This document shows, piece after piece, positions 1-5,534 of a DNA stretch of 5,756 nucleotides (within the stretch, counting starts at the first letter, position 1; each line of letters begins with the position of its first letter). The DNA lies in contig DMZT01000083.1 of the NCBI GenBank assembly GCA_003484865.1, positions 1 to 5,756 on the forward strand, written 5' to 3'. Source of the DNA: Stenotrophomonas sp. GTDB lineage: Bacteria > Pseudomonadota > Gammaproteobacteria > Xanthomonadales > Xanthomonadaceae. A model generated the notes under the pieces. The model saw only the letters and a program-made list of their open reading frames with translations. It ran no database searches and was not told the DNA's origin. The position numbers were made by a program, and so were the translations under genes.

Positions 1-15
1 CACTGGGCCGTCGCA

Positions 16-37
16 GTTGCGCTGATTTCTGCGCAAC
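16..37. repeat. 7-bp inverted repeat near the left edge
   Basis: GTTGCGC (16-22) and GCGCAAC (31-37) are perfect reverse complements separated by 8 bases. No T-run follows on either strand, so it does not read as an intrinsic terminator. It could be an operator or a small RNA hairpin belonging to a gene outside the window. The rest of 1-130 shows no gene and no clear promoter. Confidence 0.4.
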
Positions 38-132
38 CAATTGAATATACAGCATGCACTGCCCAGCACAACACTCATTGGAGCGGACGATGGAGACCGA
101 GGCGTATCCAGCCGCCCCTCCCTCCTACAGAC

Positions 133-165
133 AAAAAAAGCGACCGGGTTACCCCGGCCGCTTTT
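133..165 (-). terminator. Intrinsic terminator of the oar-like gene
   Basis: On the minus strand a 10-bp stem (162-153 paired with 148-139, one G-T wobble at 158/143) closes on a GTAA loop, which is a GNRA tetraloop, and runs straight into seven T (139-133). It starts about 25 bases after the receptor stop codon, the normal place for a Rho-independent terminator. On the plus strand the same hairpin is followed by only four T, so it may also work weakly in that direction. Confidence 0.9.
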
Positions 166-189
166 CAATCATCCACTATGTCCGACGCA

Positions 190-3100
190 TCAGAACTTGT
201 AGCGGAAACCAAGCTGCAGCGACCACTGCGACACACCGGTGTTGAAACCGTCCGCATCCGCGTTGGCGAAGGCGCTGTCGGTCACGGTGGCGCTCTGGCT
301 GCCCTGACGCTCCGCACGGAACTCGTACAGGTACTTGCCAGTGGTCGGGTCGATGCCGCGGAAGTTGGCGATACCCTGGTCAGCATAGAAGCCGAAGTCG
401 TCGATGCGACCCCACTTCTTGTTGAGCAGGTTGCCCACGTTCTGGATATCGAGCCAGATTTCGGACTTGTGACCCTTCATGAAGCCCGGCAACTGCTGGG
501 TGATACGCACGTCAAAGGTGTTGACCCAACCGGCGCGAGCCGAGTTCTGCGGGGTCACCTGGCCGGCGTAACGGTTCAGCTGTGCGTTGTTCTCCATCCA
601 TGCGAAGAAGGCTTCTTCCATGGCGGCACCACCGGTGAACAGCACGTCGCCACGGCCCTTCGGCACATAGAACAGGTCGTTGTAGGTGCGGCCGTCGCCG
701 TTCATGTCGTTGGAGTAGACGAAGCTGTACGGACGACCGGTACGGCCTTCGTAGAACATGCCCACCTGGGTTTCGTAGTCACCGAAGAACGCATGCTTCC
801 AGTTCACCGAGCCGGAAACGCGGTTACGGATCTCGTAACGCGAGCGCGACAGCGCGTTCTCGTTGGCCTGGAAGATGTAGTTGTTGTTCCAGTTCGAGGT
901 CGCCACCGAGGAGCTGTTGCTGGCAACTTCCTTCGCATCGGTGTAGGTGTAACCCAGGTTCCAAGCCCAGTCACTGTCCGGGCTGAACGGCTTGGCCAGC
1001 GACACGGTGAACTGCGCGGTGCGCCCCTTGTCGGTGTTGTCCAGCAGCACGGCATCGCTCACCCAGCTCGGAGTGGTCGACTTCGAGGTCGAGGCGTTGG
1101 CAACGTTGCCCCAGTAGAAGTTGCGACCGTCCGGACCGCCGGTGTAGCTCGGCTGCATCAGTTCCAGGCGCTTGAAGTACAGACCATCCTTGACCTTGGT
1201 CACCAGCAGCTCGGCCGATGCGACCAGACCGTTCCACGGCAGTTCGTGATCGAACGCCAGATTGGCCTTGTACACGGACGGGGTGCGGAAATCGTCGGAG
1301 ACGAAGTTCACGACCTGCTGTGCCGGACGGTTGCGGTTGTTGTACGGGTAATCGGTGCCCTGGGTGAAGTTCACGCCGTTGTTGGCATAGATGTTGCCCA
1401 GCCACACCTGCGGCGCTTCACCACGGAAGAGGCCAACGCCACCACGCATCTGCGTCGGGCGATCGCTGTCGAAGGTGTAATTGAAGCCGACGCGCGGCTG
1501 TACCATGAAGCCGTTGTCGCCGATCGAACGGTTGTCGTAACCGAAGAACTCGCTGGCACGCTGGTTATAAGCCGTGTCCTTGTTGGTGTCGTACTTGTCC
1601 GCACGCACGCCCAGGGTCAGGGTCAGGTTGTTGTTGACGTACCACGTGTCCTGTACGAACAGGCCCAGAGTGGTGTAGTCGTAGTCGGCCGCAAGGCTCT
1701 CCACGCCACCATCCACCGGGTTACGCCAGGTGCTGACCACCGGCGTGTTGTTACGGAAGCCTTCGATACCGTTGTAGACCAGGTACCCATCGACGTTCGG
1801 CGCGTACAGGTTGTAGATTTCGTTCTTGCTGTAGTCCGCACCGAACTTCACGTCGTGGTCGCCCAGGGTGAGCGTGCCGGAGGCGAAGTAGTTCCAGGTC
1901 TTGGTGTACAGCTCGTTGTACTGGGTGTTGGCTTCGGTACCCAGGTACAGGGTCGGATTGGCGACCGACTCACGGTTCGAGTTCAGACCGCCGAAACCGA
2001 TCAGGATCGCCGGAGTACCCGGAGCCGACGGAGTACGGATGGCCGAATAATCGCGGTAGCTGGCCTTGATTTCGGTCGAGAAGTTGTCGCTCCAGTCGCT
2101 GAACAGCTGGCCGACGTAGGACTCGATCTTCTTGTCGTGCTGGTACCAGTACGAGCTGATCGACGCGCCGGTGGTCTGGCCGTAGCCATTGATGCGCAGT
2201 TTGTCCTGCTCCAGCTTGCTGTAGCGGAAGCTCGCACGCTGATTGTCGGTGATGTTCCAGTCCAGCTTCAGCGCGTATTCTTCGAGGTTGGTGTCCGAAG
2301 CGGCGTCGTAGCTACCCGCCGACACGCCATAGCGTTCCTGGAAGATCTGCTGGGCCTGGGCGATCTGGGCATCGGTGATGGTACCGGCGCCGATGGCACT
2401 GCCGGCGATGTCGGCGCCCGGAGCGGACTGCTCGAACTTCTCATAGTTGGCGAAGAAGAACAGCTTGTCCTTCACCAGCGGGCCACCGAGAGTGAAGCCG
2501 TAGGTCTTCTCGTCTTCGAAACCGTTGAACTTGCCGCCACCCGGGTTGTCACCGAACCAGCTGCCGTCACGCATGTAGCCGTAGACCGAGCCGTGGAATT
2601 CGTTGGTACCCGACTTGGTCACGGCATCGACCACAGCGCCGGTGGCGCCGGTGATGGTGATGTCGTAGCTGGACAGGTCGACGTTGATGGCTTCGATGGC
2701 TTCCATCGAAACCGGCTGGCGACGGGTCGGGAAGCTGTTGCCTTCCAGACCAAAGGTGTCGCTGGCGTTCACGCCATCGATACGGACGGCGTTGTAGCGC
2801 GGGTTCTGGCCGCCGGCGCTGATGCTGCCCGAAGCACGGTCAACGAAAGCGACACGCGGATCCAGGCGCATCATGTCCTGGATGTTGCCGCCGACGGACG
2901 GCATGGCTTCGATCGTTTCCTGGCTGATCGACGTGCCCGAGCCCATCTTGGTGGCGCTGAACACTTCCGAGCCTGCGGCCACGGCAGTCACCTGCACGGC
3001 ATCAAGGTTCGTCGCAGCGAGGTCGCCGGTCAGTGCCGCGTTGACGGTACCGATCTGGTTGACGCCGAGGTACACACCTTCTTCAGTGCGCGTGCCTTCA

Positions 3101-3372
3101 CCCGGCTTGTTGATGGTGATGGTGTACGGACCACCCACGCGCAGGCCGCGCGCGTTGTAACGACCCGATGCATCGGTCGTGGCGCGGCTGACGGTGCCCG
3201 ACTCGGTGTGCGTGATGGTGACTTCTGCACCGACGACAGGCGCGCCTGCAGCCGACGTGACCTGACCGCCGACACCGGAAGAGGTGCTCTGGGCGAAGGC
3301 GGGAGCGGCGGCAAGTGCAGCCACGAGACCAAGCGTCAGCTTGGACATCCGGAGACAACGGGAGTGGGTCAT
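190..3372 (-). CDS. Oar-like TonB-dependent outer-membrane receptor with N-terminal carboxypeptidase-regulatory-like domain
   Basis: Encodes 1060 residues, typical for the Oar-like branch of TonB-dependent receptors: outer-membrane beta-barrels that move a ligand into the periplasm using energy from TonB-ExbBD. Residues 1-27 look like a Sec signal peptide (R5, R8 and K11, a Leu/Ala core, then cleavage after AFA before Q28). Residues about 30-115 resemble a carboxypeptidase-regulatory (Ig-like) domain (GVGGQVTSAAGAPVVGAEV, then TTDASGRYNARGL). A TonB-box-like DAVQVTA sits at 124-130. The plug spans roughly 138-255. Family hallmarks NEFHGSVYGY (257-266) and GGPLVKDKLFFFANYE (296-311) mark the entry to the barrel, and the chain ends in an aromatic-rich strand with terminal Phe (LQLGFRYKF). 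No STN signalling domain is seen, so no anti-sigma partner is expected. The frame is open up to an ATG at 3552, but 3372 is preferred: it gives the signal peptide at the terminus and lies downstream of the predicted promoter. An in-frame ATG at 3348 is the alternative. The gene appears monocistronic. Substrate is unknown; iron, peptide and carbohydrate ligands are all possible for this family. Confidence 0.93.
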   Translation of the reverse strand: MTHSRCLRMSKLTLGLVAALAAAPAFAQSTSSGVGGQVTSAAGAPVVGAEVTITHTESGTVSRATTDASGRYNARGLRVGGPYTITINKPGEGTRTEEGVYLGVNQIGTVNAALTGDLAATNLDAVQVTAVAAGSEVFSATKMGSGTSISQETIEAMPSVGGNIQDMMRLDPRVAFVDRASGSISAGGQNPRYNAVRIDGVNASDTFGLEGNSFPTRRQPVSMEAIEAINVDLSSYDITITGATGAVVDAVTKSGTNEFHGSVYGYMRDGSWFGDNPGGGKFNGFEDEKTYGFTLGGPLVKDKLFFFANYEKFEQSAPGADIAGSAIGAGTITDAQIAQAQQIFQERYGVSAGSYDAASDTNLEEYALKLDWNITDNQRASFRYSKLEQDKLRINGYGQTTGASISSYWYQHDKKIESYVGQLFSDWSDNFSTEIKASYRDYSAIRTPSAPGTPAILIGFGGLNSNRESVANPTLYLGTEANTQYNELYTKTWNYFASGTLTLGDHDVKFGADYSKNEIYNLYAPNVDGYLVYNGIEGFRNNTPVVSTWRNPVDGGVESLAADYDYTTLGLFVQDTWYVNNNLTLTLGVRADKYDTNKDTAYNQRASEFFGYDNRSIGDNGFMVQPRVGFNYTFDSDRPTQMRGGVGLFRGEAPQVWLGNIYANNGVNFTQGTDYPYNNRNRPAQQVVNFVSDDFRTPSVYKANLAFDHELPWNGLVASAELLVTKVKDGLYFKRLELMQPSYTGGPDGRNFYWGNVANASTSKSTTPSWVSDAVLLDNTDKGRTAQFTVSLAKPFSPDSDWAWNLGYTYTDAKEVASNSSSVATSNWNNNYIFQANENALSRSRYEIRNRVSGSVNWKHAFFGDYETQVGMFYEGRTGRPYSFVYSNDMNGDGRTYNDLFYVPKGRGDVLFTGGAAMEEAFFAWMENNAQLNRYAGQVTPQNSARAGWVNTFDVRITQQLPGFMKGHKSEIWLDIQNVGNLLNKKWGRIDDFGFYADQGIANFRGIDPTTGKYLYEFRAERQGSQSATVTDSAFANADADGFNTGVSQWSLQLGFRYKF

Positions 3373-3382
3373 TGGGGAGTAG

Positions 3383-3386
3383 CCTC
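3383..3386 (-). promoter_or_regulatory. Candidate ribosome binding site for the receptor
   Basis: GAGG on the minus strand lies 10 bases before the ATG at 3372. This is a slightly long but usable spacing. The alternative ATG at 3348 has no comparable site in front of it, which favours 3372 as the start. Confidence 0.45.
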
Positions 3387-3410
3387 GATGCGAGATTGGC
3401 GATGGCGGAG

Positions 3411-3450
3411 AAAAAAACGCGCCCAAGCAGCCTTGCTGGCGGCTGACTGG
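3411..3450 (-). terminator. Terminator-like hairpin in the receptor leader (possible attenuator)
   Basis: On the minus strand CCAGTCAGCC (3450-3441) can pair with GGCTGCTTGG (3432-3423): eight Watson-Crick pairs, one G-T wobble and one T-C mismatch around an 8-base loop. GCGCG (3422-3418) follows, then seven T (3417-3411). The T-run sits five bases from the stem, less tight than an ideal terminator. It lies between the predicted transcription start (about 3499) and the ATG at 3372, so if real it could attenuate receptor expression. It could instead be a distant terminator for read-through from the upstream SDR operon. Confidence 0.45.
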
Positions 3451-3497
3451 ACTTTTATCTGGGTTCCCTAGCCGCGAGCTGGTTTCAGCCGCAACGG

Positions 3498-3515
3498 TTA
3501 ACACTAGATTAACAC
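3498..3515. repeat. Direct repeat TTAACAC, 11-bp period
   Basis: TTAACAC occurs at 3498-3504 and again at 3509-3515 (GTGTTAA on the coding strand of the receptor). The 11-bp start-to-start distance puts both copies on the same face of the helix, as expected for tandem binding of a regulator. The pair flanks and overlaps the predicted -10 element, so a bound protein could block or modulate initiation. Confidence 0.5.
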
Positions 3516-3534
3516 GATAGCCTCGGATTGTGAC
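3506..3534 (-). promoter_or_regulatory. Candidate sigma-70 promoter of the receptor gene
   Basis: On the minus strand a -35-like GTCACA (3534-3529; four of six matches to TTGACA) is followed after exactly 17 bases by TAATCT (3511-3506), which keeps the key T, A and final T of the -10 consensus. The predicted start is near 3499, giving a leader of about 127 bases. The match is partial, so this is only the best candidate seen. Confidence 0.35.
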
Positions 3535-3599
3535 GGTTTGGCGACAAAACACACGCCATCACAACGGGATCATGACGCTATCTTCACATCTGAGTGTGA
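3528..3599. repeat. Cluster of TGTGA/TCACA half-sites upstream of the receptor promoter
   Basis: TTGTGA (3528-3533) is matched by inverted TCACAA (3559-3564). A separate palindrome TCACA-N6-TGTGA occupies 3584-3599. The half-site is that of CRP/Clp-family regulators, but their operator is TGTGA-N6-TCACA; here the arms are in the opposite order or too far apart, so a CRP/Clp site is not claimed. Confidence 0.3.
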
Positions 3600-3608
3600 C
3601 TGGCTGAA

Positions 3609-3653
3609 TGCGGGCCAGTGAGGCCCTCAGCTGTGTCGAGATGGGTGCCCGCA
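3609..3653. repeat. Long-range 7-bp inverted repeat with nested hairpin
   Basis: TGCGGGC (3609-3615) pairs with GCCCGCA (3647-3653) across 31 bases. A smaller competing hairpin, GGGCC (3612-3616) with GGCCC (3622-3626), overlaps its left arm. No T-run follows. It lies between the SMAG element and the receptor promoter; its role is unknown, and in GC-rich DNA a repeat of this size may arise by chance. Confidence 0.3.
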
Positions 3654-3673
3654 AGTTGGCCGGGGAGCCGGGG

Positions 3674-3696
3674 AGCCGGCCAGCGGCCGGCACTAC
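3674..3696 (-). repeat. SMAG (GTAG-type REP) palindrome downstream of the SDR
   Basis: Read on the minus strand it begins with GTAG, followed by TGCCGGCC, the loop GCT and the arm GGCCGGC. That is a 7-bp perfect GC-only stem headed by the GTAG tetranucleotide that defines SMAG elements of Stenotrophomonas maltophilia. It starts 31 bases after the SDR stop codon, where it could stabilise the 3' end of the grx-SDR transcript or slow transcription. On its far side lies a tandem duplication of CCGGGGAG (3660-3667 and 3668-3675), which partly overlaps the element. Confidence 0.8.
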
Positions 3697-3727
3697 CGTG
3701 AAAGAGGCGGTGACGCCTTTGCCGCTC

Positions 3728-4468
3728 TCAGGCGTCGAGAATCTGGCCGCGATACGCGGCGCCCGCAGCAGACAGCAGCAGGACCGCCGCGGCGGCGCAC
3801 TCGGCCGGGTCACGGGCGGTGCGGTCTTCATCCAGGGAGAACGCACGGGCGCGCAGCGCCGTACGCATCGGGCCGGGTTGCAGGCCGCTGACCCGCACCG
3901 GGCTGCGGCCGAGTTCGTCATGCAGGGAAGCGATCAGGCCGCGCAGGCCGTGCTGGGCCGCGCCGTAGCCGCCCCAATAGGCCTGCCCTACCCGCGCCGG
4001 GTCATCCACGGTGAACACCAGCGCGGCATCGTCACTCTGGCGCAGCAGCGGCAGGCAGGCCTGGGCCAGCCAGGCCGCCGCGGTCAGGTTCACATGCACG
4101 GCGCGGGCAAAGGCGGCCGGGTCGGCCAGTTCGAACGGGGTCAGCCCGGCGAAATCAGCTGCGCAATAGAGAACACCATCCAGATGACCGAGCTCGGAGT
4201 GCAGGCGCTCGGCCAGGGTGGCGTAGTCGTCGGGGGTCGCCCCTTCCAGATCCAGCGGATACAGCAACGGCTCGGGGCCGACCGCCTCGACGGCGGCGTA
4301 GACCCGGTCCAGGCGGCGCGGTTTGCGCCCCAGCAGGACCACGGTTGCCCCGGCCTGCGCGCAGGCGACAGCGGCCGCGCTACCAAAGCCTCCCCCGGCC
4401 CCGGCGATAAGAATGACGCGATCGGCGAGCGATCCGGTCCCGACCACCACGGACGGGACCGCACTCAC
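3728..4468 (-). CDS. YciK-like short-chain dehydrogenase/reductase with altered active site
   Basis: A 246-residue protein of the classical SDR size and fold, closest by eye to E. coli YciK, whose substrate is not established. The Rossmann motif GxxxGxG is intact (G23, G27, G29), and R48 after the second beta-strand suggests NADP(H) preference. Later family segments are recognisable: LDGVLYCAA (96-104), HVNLTA (125-130), Y168, LQPGPMRTALRARAF (196-210). The catalytic set is degraded. Asn127 and Tyr168 are present, but the serine expected 13 residues before the Tyr is Asp155 and the lysine four after it is Gln172. The NAG-type motif is CAA (102-104). It may therefore be a poor reductase, a cofactor-binding pseudoenzyme, or use a different mechanism. 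The start is GTG at 4468, which overlaps the glutaredoxin stop as GTGA and strongly suggests translational coupling. The frame stays open further upstream through the glutaredoxin, but that part has no SDR similarity. Confidence 0.9.
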   Translation of the reverse strand: MSAVPSVVVGTGSLADRVILIAGAGGGFGSAAAVACAQAGATVVLLGRKPRRLDRVYAAVEAVGPEPLLYPLDLEGATPDDYATLAERLHSELGHLDGVLYCAADFAGLTPFELADPAAFARAVHVNLTAAAWLAQACLPLLRQSDDAALVFTVDDPARVGQAYWGGYGAAQHGLRGLIASLHDELGRSPVRVSGLQPGPMRTALRARAFSLDEDRTARDPAECAAAAVLLLSAAGAAYRGQILDA

Positions 4469-4785
4469 GGCTGGGAAGCCTCTTCGACGATGCGCTTGAG
4501 CTCGCCGGATTCGAACAGCTCCAGCACGATGTCGCAGCCACCGATCAGCTCGCCGTGGATGAACAGCTGCGGGAAGGTCGGCAGGTTGGAGAAGCGCGGC
4601 AGGTTGGCGCGGATCTCGGGTTCTTCCAGCACGTTGACCGTGCGCAGCGCGATCGCGCCGGCGGCCATCAACGCCTGGATGGCACGGCTGGAAAAGCCGC
4701 ACATGGGATATTGCGGAGTGCCCTTCATGAACAACACGAGGGGGTAACGTTCGACTTCGGACTGGATCTGCTGCATCACCGCCAC
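4465..4785 (-). CDS. grxD: Monothiol glutaredoxin (CGFS type, Grx4/GrxD family)
   Basis: A 106-residue single-domain glutaredoxin. It has the CGFS active site (C29-S32) of class II monothiol glutaredoxins, Lys21 in FMKGTP for glutathione contact, a cis-proline loop TFP (70-72), and GGCD (82-85), which completes the glutathione site. Family members bind a bridging [2Fe-2S] cluster as glutathione-ligated dimers or with BolA-type partners. They pass clusters to target proteins in the cytoplasm rather than acting as general disulfide reductases. The best start is GTG at 4785: a strong GGAGGGAGAG lies five bases ahead, and the resulting N-terminus lines up with E. coli GrxD. The ATG at 4776 would be too far from that site, and the open frame up to 4821 adds residues unlike the family. 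It is the first gene of a two-gene operon; its stop codon overlaps the GTG start of the SDR. Confidence 0.95.
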   Translation of the reverse strand: MAVMQQIQSEVERYPLVLFMKGTPQYPMCGFSSRAIQALMAAGAIALRTVNVLEEPEIRANLPRFSNLPTFPQLFIHGELIGGCDIVLELFESGELKRIVEEASQP

Positions 4786-4790
4786 AACGA

Positions 4791-4800
4791 CTCTCCCTCC
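4791..4800 (-). promoter_or_regulatory. Strong Shine-Dalgarno that sets the glutaredoxin start
   Basis: GGAGGGAGAG on the minus strand ends five bases before the GTG at 4785 and fourteen before the ATG at 4776. The spacing clearly favours the GTG, making the protein three residues longer than an ATG-only prediction. Confidence 0.75.
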
Positions 4801-4847
4801 AATGGGACAACCCGGCCTCACCGGTCGGATAGACTTCCCTGGCCGCC

Positions 4848-4853
4848 ATTGTA
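4848..4853 (-). promoter_or_regulatory. Candidate -10 element for grxD-SDR operon
   Basis: TACAAT on the minus strand matches five of six bases of the sigma-70 -10 consensus and lies in the 162-bp gap between the divergent grxD and sodB genes. Transcription would start near 4841 and give a leader of about 56 bases. No good -35 hexamer is seen 16-18 bases upstream, so an activator may be needed or the match may be fortuitous. Confidence 0.35.
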
Positions 4854-4865
4854 TGCCCTACCTTC

Positions 4866-4880
4866 GGGTGGTGGGCACCC
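4866..4880. repeat. Short inverted repeat in the grxD-sodB gap
   Basis: GGGTG (4866-4870) and CACCC (4876-4880) are inverted around five bases. It sits where a -35 box for the grxD -10 candidate would fall. It is short and may be chance. Confidence 0.25.
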
Positions 4881-4901
4881 TGCCATCCGCCACACTGATG
4901 A

Positions 4902-4918
4902 CGATCCGCCATGGATCG
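4902..4918. repeat. 17-bp dyad upstream of sodB
   Basis: CGATCC (4902-4907) and GGATCG (4913-4918) form perfect 6-bp arms around GCCAT, ending 29 bases before the sodB ATG. The position suits an operator for the divergent pair or a hairpin in the sodB leader. It does not match the Fur, OxyR or SoxR consensus sites. Confidence 0.4.
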
Positions 4919-4947
4919 GCGCTCTCCCTTCCCAATCTGTCGTGCCC

Positions 4948-5529
4948 ATGCCCCTCGAACTGCCTCGCCTTCCCTACGACCGCGCCGCCCTTCAGCCTCA
5001 CCTGTCGGCGGAGACGCTGGACCTGCACCACGGGCGCCACTTCCGTGGCTACCTGGATACGGTGAACGCACGTATTGAAGGCACGGAGCTGGCCGAGCTG
5101 CCGCTGGAGGAGATCGTCCGCCAGAGCCAGGGCAGCCTGTTCGATGCCGCGGCTCAGGCCTGGAACCACCAGTTCTATTTCCAGTGCCTGCACCCGCGCG
5201 CCGGTGGCGATCCGCAGGGCCGGCTGGGTGAACTGGTCACCCGTCATTTCGGGGATGCCAAGCGCCTGCGCGATACCTTCGACAGCGCCGCACTGCGTCT
5301 GTTCGGCTCGGGCTGGGTGTGGCTGGTACAGCACCCCAATGGCGCGCTGGCGATCCAGGTCACGCGCAACGCGGGCACGCCGCTGACCGGCGAGAGCACC
5401 CCGCTGCTGGCCTGCGATGTGTGGGAACACGCGTATTACACCGACTACCAGAATGAGCGCGCGCGCTATCTGGAGGCGTTCTGGAAACTGGTGAACTGGG
5501 ACTTCGTCACCGCGCAACTGCGCGATTGA
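4948..5529 (+). CDS. sodB: Superoxide dismutase, iron type
   Basis: A 193-residue cytoplasmic enzyme of the Fe/Mn SOD family, the same length as E. coli SodB and alignable from LPRLPY to NWDFV. It disproportionates superoxide to oxygen and hydrogen peroxide. Metal ligands are H27, H74, D157 and H161, the last two in the signature DVWEHAYY. Second-shell H31 and Y35 are conserved. Metal-type markers all point to iron: Ala69-Gln70 before WNH, Tyr77 three after the ligand His, and Ala142-Gly143 in NAGTPL, where manganese enzymes have Gly-Gly, Phe and Gln-Asp. Tyr27 and His31 of mature E. coli SodB are replaced by His28 and Phe32 here. The ATG at 4948 matches the usual family N-terminus, but no Shine-Dalgarno is visible; the preceding 25 bases are pyrimidine-rich, so SD-independent or leaderless translation is possible. 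It is divergent from grxD and convergent with purK. Some family members are cambialistic, so metal use needs a test. Confidence 0.96.
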   Translation: MPLELPRLPYDRAALQPHLSAETLDLHHGRHFRGYLDTVNARIEGTELAELPLEEIVRQSQGSLFDAAAQAWNHQFYFQCLHPRAGGDPQGRLGELVTRHFGDAKRLRDTFDSAALRLFGSGWVWLVQHPNGALAIQVTRNAGTPLTGESTPLLACDVWEHAYYTDYQNERARYLEAFWKLVNWDFVTAQLRD

Positions 5530-5534
5530 GGCGG

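Larger units (their letters stand above)
3373..3727. other. 355-bp intergenic region upstream of the receptor gene
   Basis: No convincing gene lies here; short frames on both strands are low-complexity shadows. From the receptor outward it holds a modest ribosome binding site, a terminator-like leader hairpin with T-run, a candidate promoter overlapped by a direct repeat, several TGTGA/TCACA half-sites, a long-range inverted repeat and a SMAG palindrome just after the SDR stop. The stretch at about 3480-3600 is visibly more AT-rich than the surrounding genes, which fits a regulatory region. Confidence 0.7.

Noticed and set aside
41..51. A plus-strand promoter around TATACA at 46-51
   Set aside because: No -35 element at proper spacing and no plus-strand gene follows.
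54..245. A 63-codon plus-strand frame near the left end
   Set aside because: It runs through the intrinsic terminator and into the 3' end of the receptor on the opposite strand; no ribosome site or similarity is seen.
178..3471. A 1097-codon open frame on the plus strand, fully antisense to the receptor gene
   Set aside because: It mirrors the receptor's GC-biased codons, is rich in Val, Arg, Ala and His with no recognisable domain, crosses the receptor's promoter-proximal leader, and lacks a plausible start site. The minus-strand protein has clear family hallmarks.
3373..3552. A 60-residue N-terminal extension of the receptor starting at the ATG at 3552
   Set aside because: It would bury the signal peptide inside the protein, begins upstream of the predicted transcription start, and has no family similarity.
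3584..3599. A CRP/Clp operator
   Set aside because: The palindrome is TCACA-N6-TGTGA, the reverse arm order of the CRP/Clp consensus TGTGA-N6-TCACA.
3608..4747. A 379-codon plus-strand frame opposite the glutaredoxin-SDR operon
   Set aside because: It is antisense to two well-supported genes, has no recognisable domain, and is explained by high GC content.
4786..4947. A Fur box or OxyR site between grxD and sodB
   Set aside because: I looked for GATAAT-type Fur hexamers and ATAG-spaced OxyR patterns and found no convincing match.
4469..5071. Upstream extension of the SDR frame to an ATG at 5071
   Set aside because: It overlaps all of the glutaredoxin and the 5' part of sodB and reads as Arg/Gly-rich shadow sequence. 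SDR similarity begins only at the GTG at 4468.
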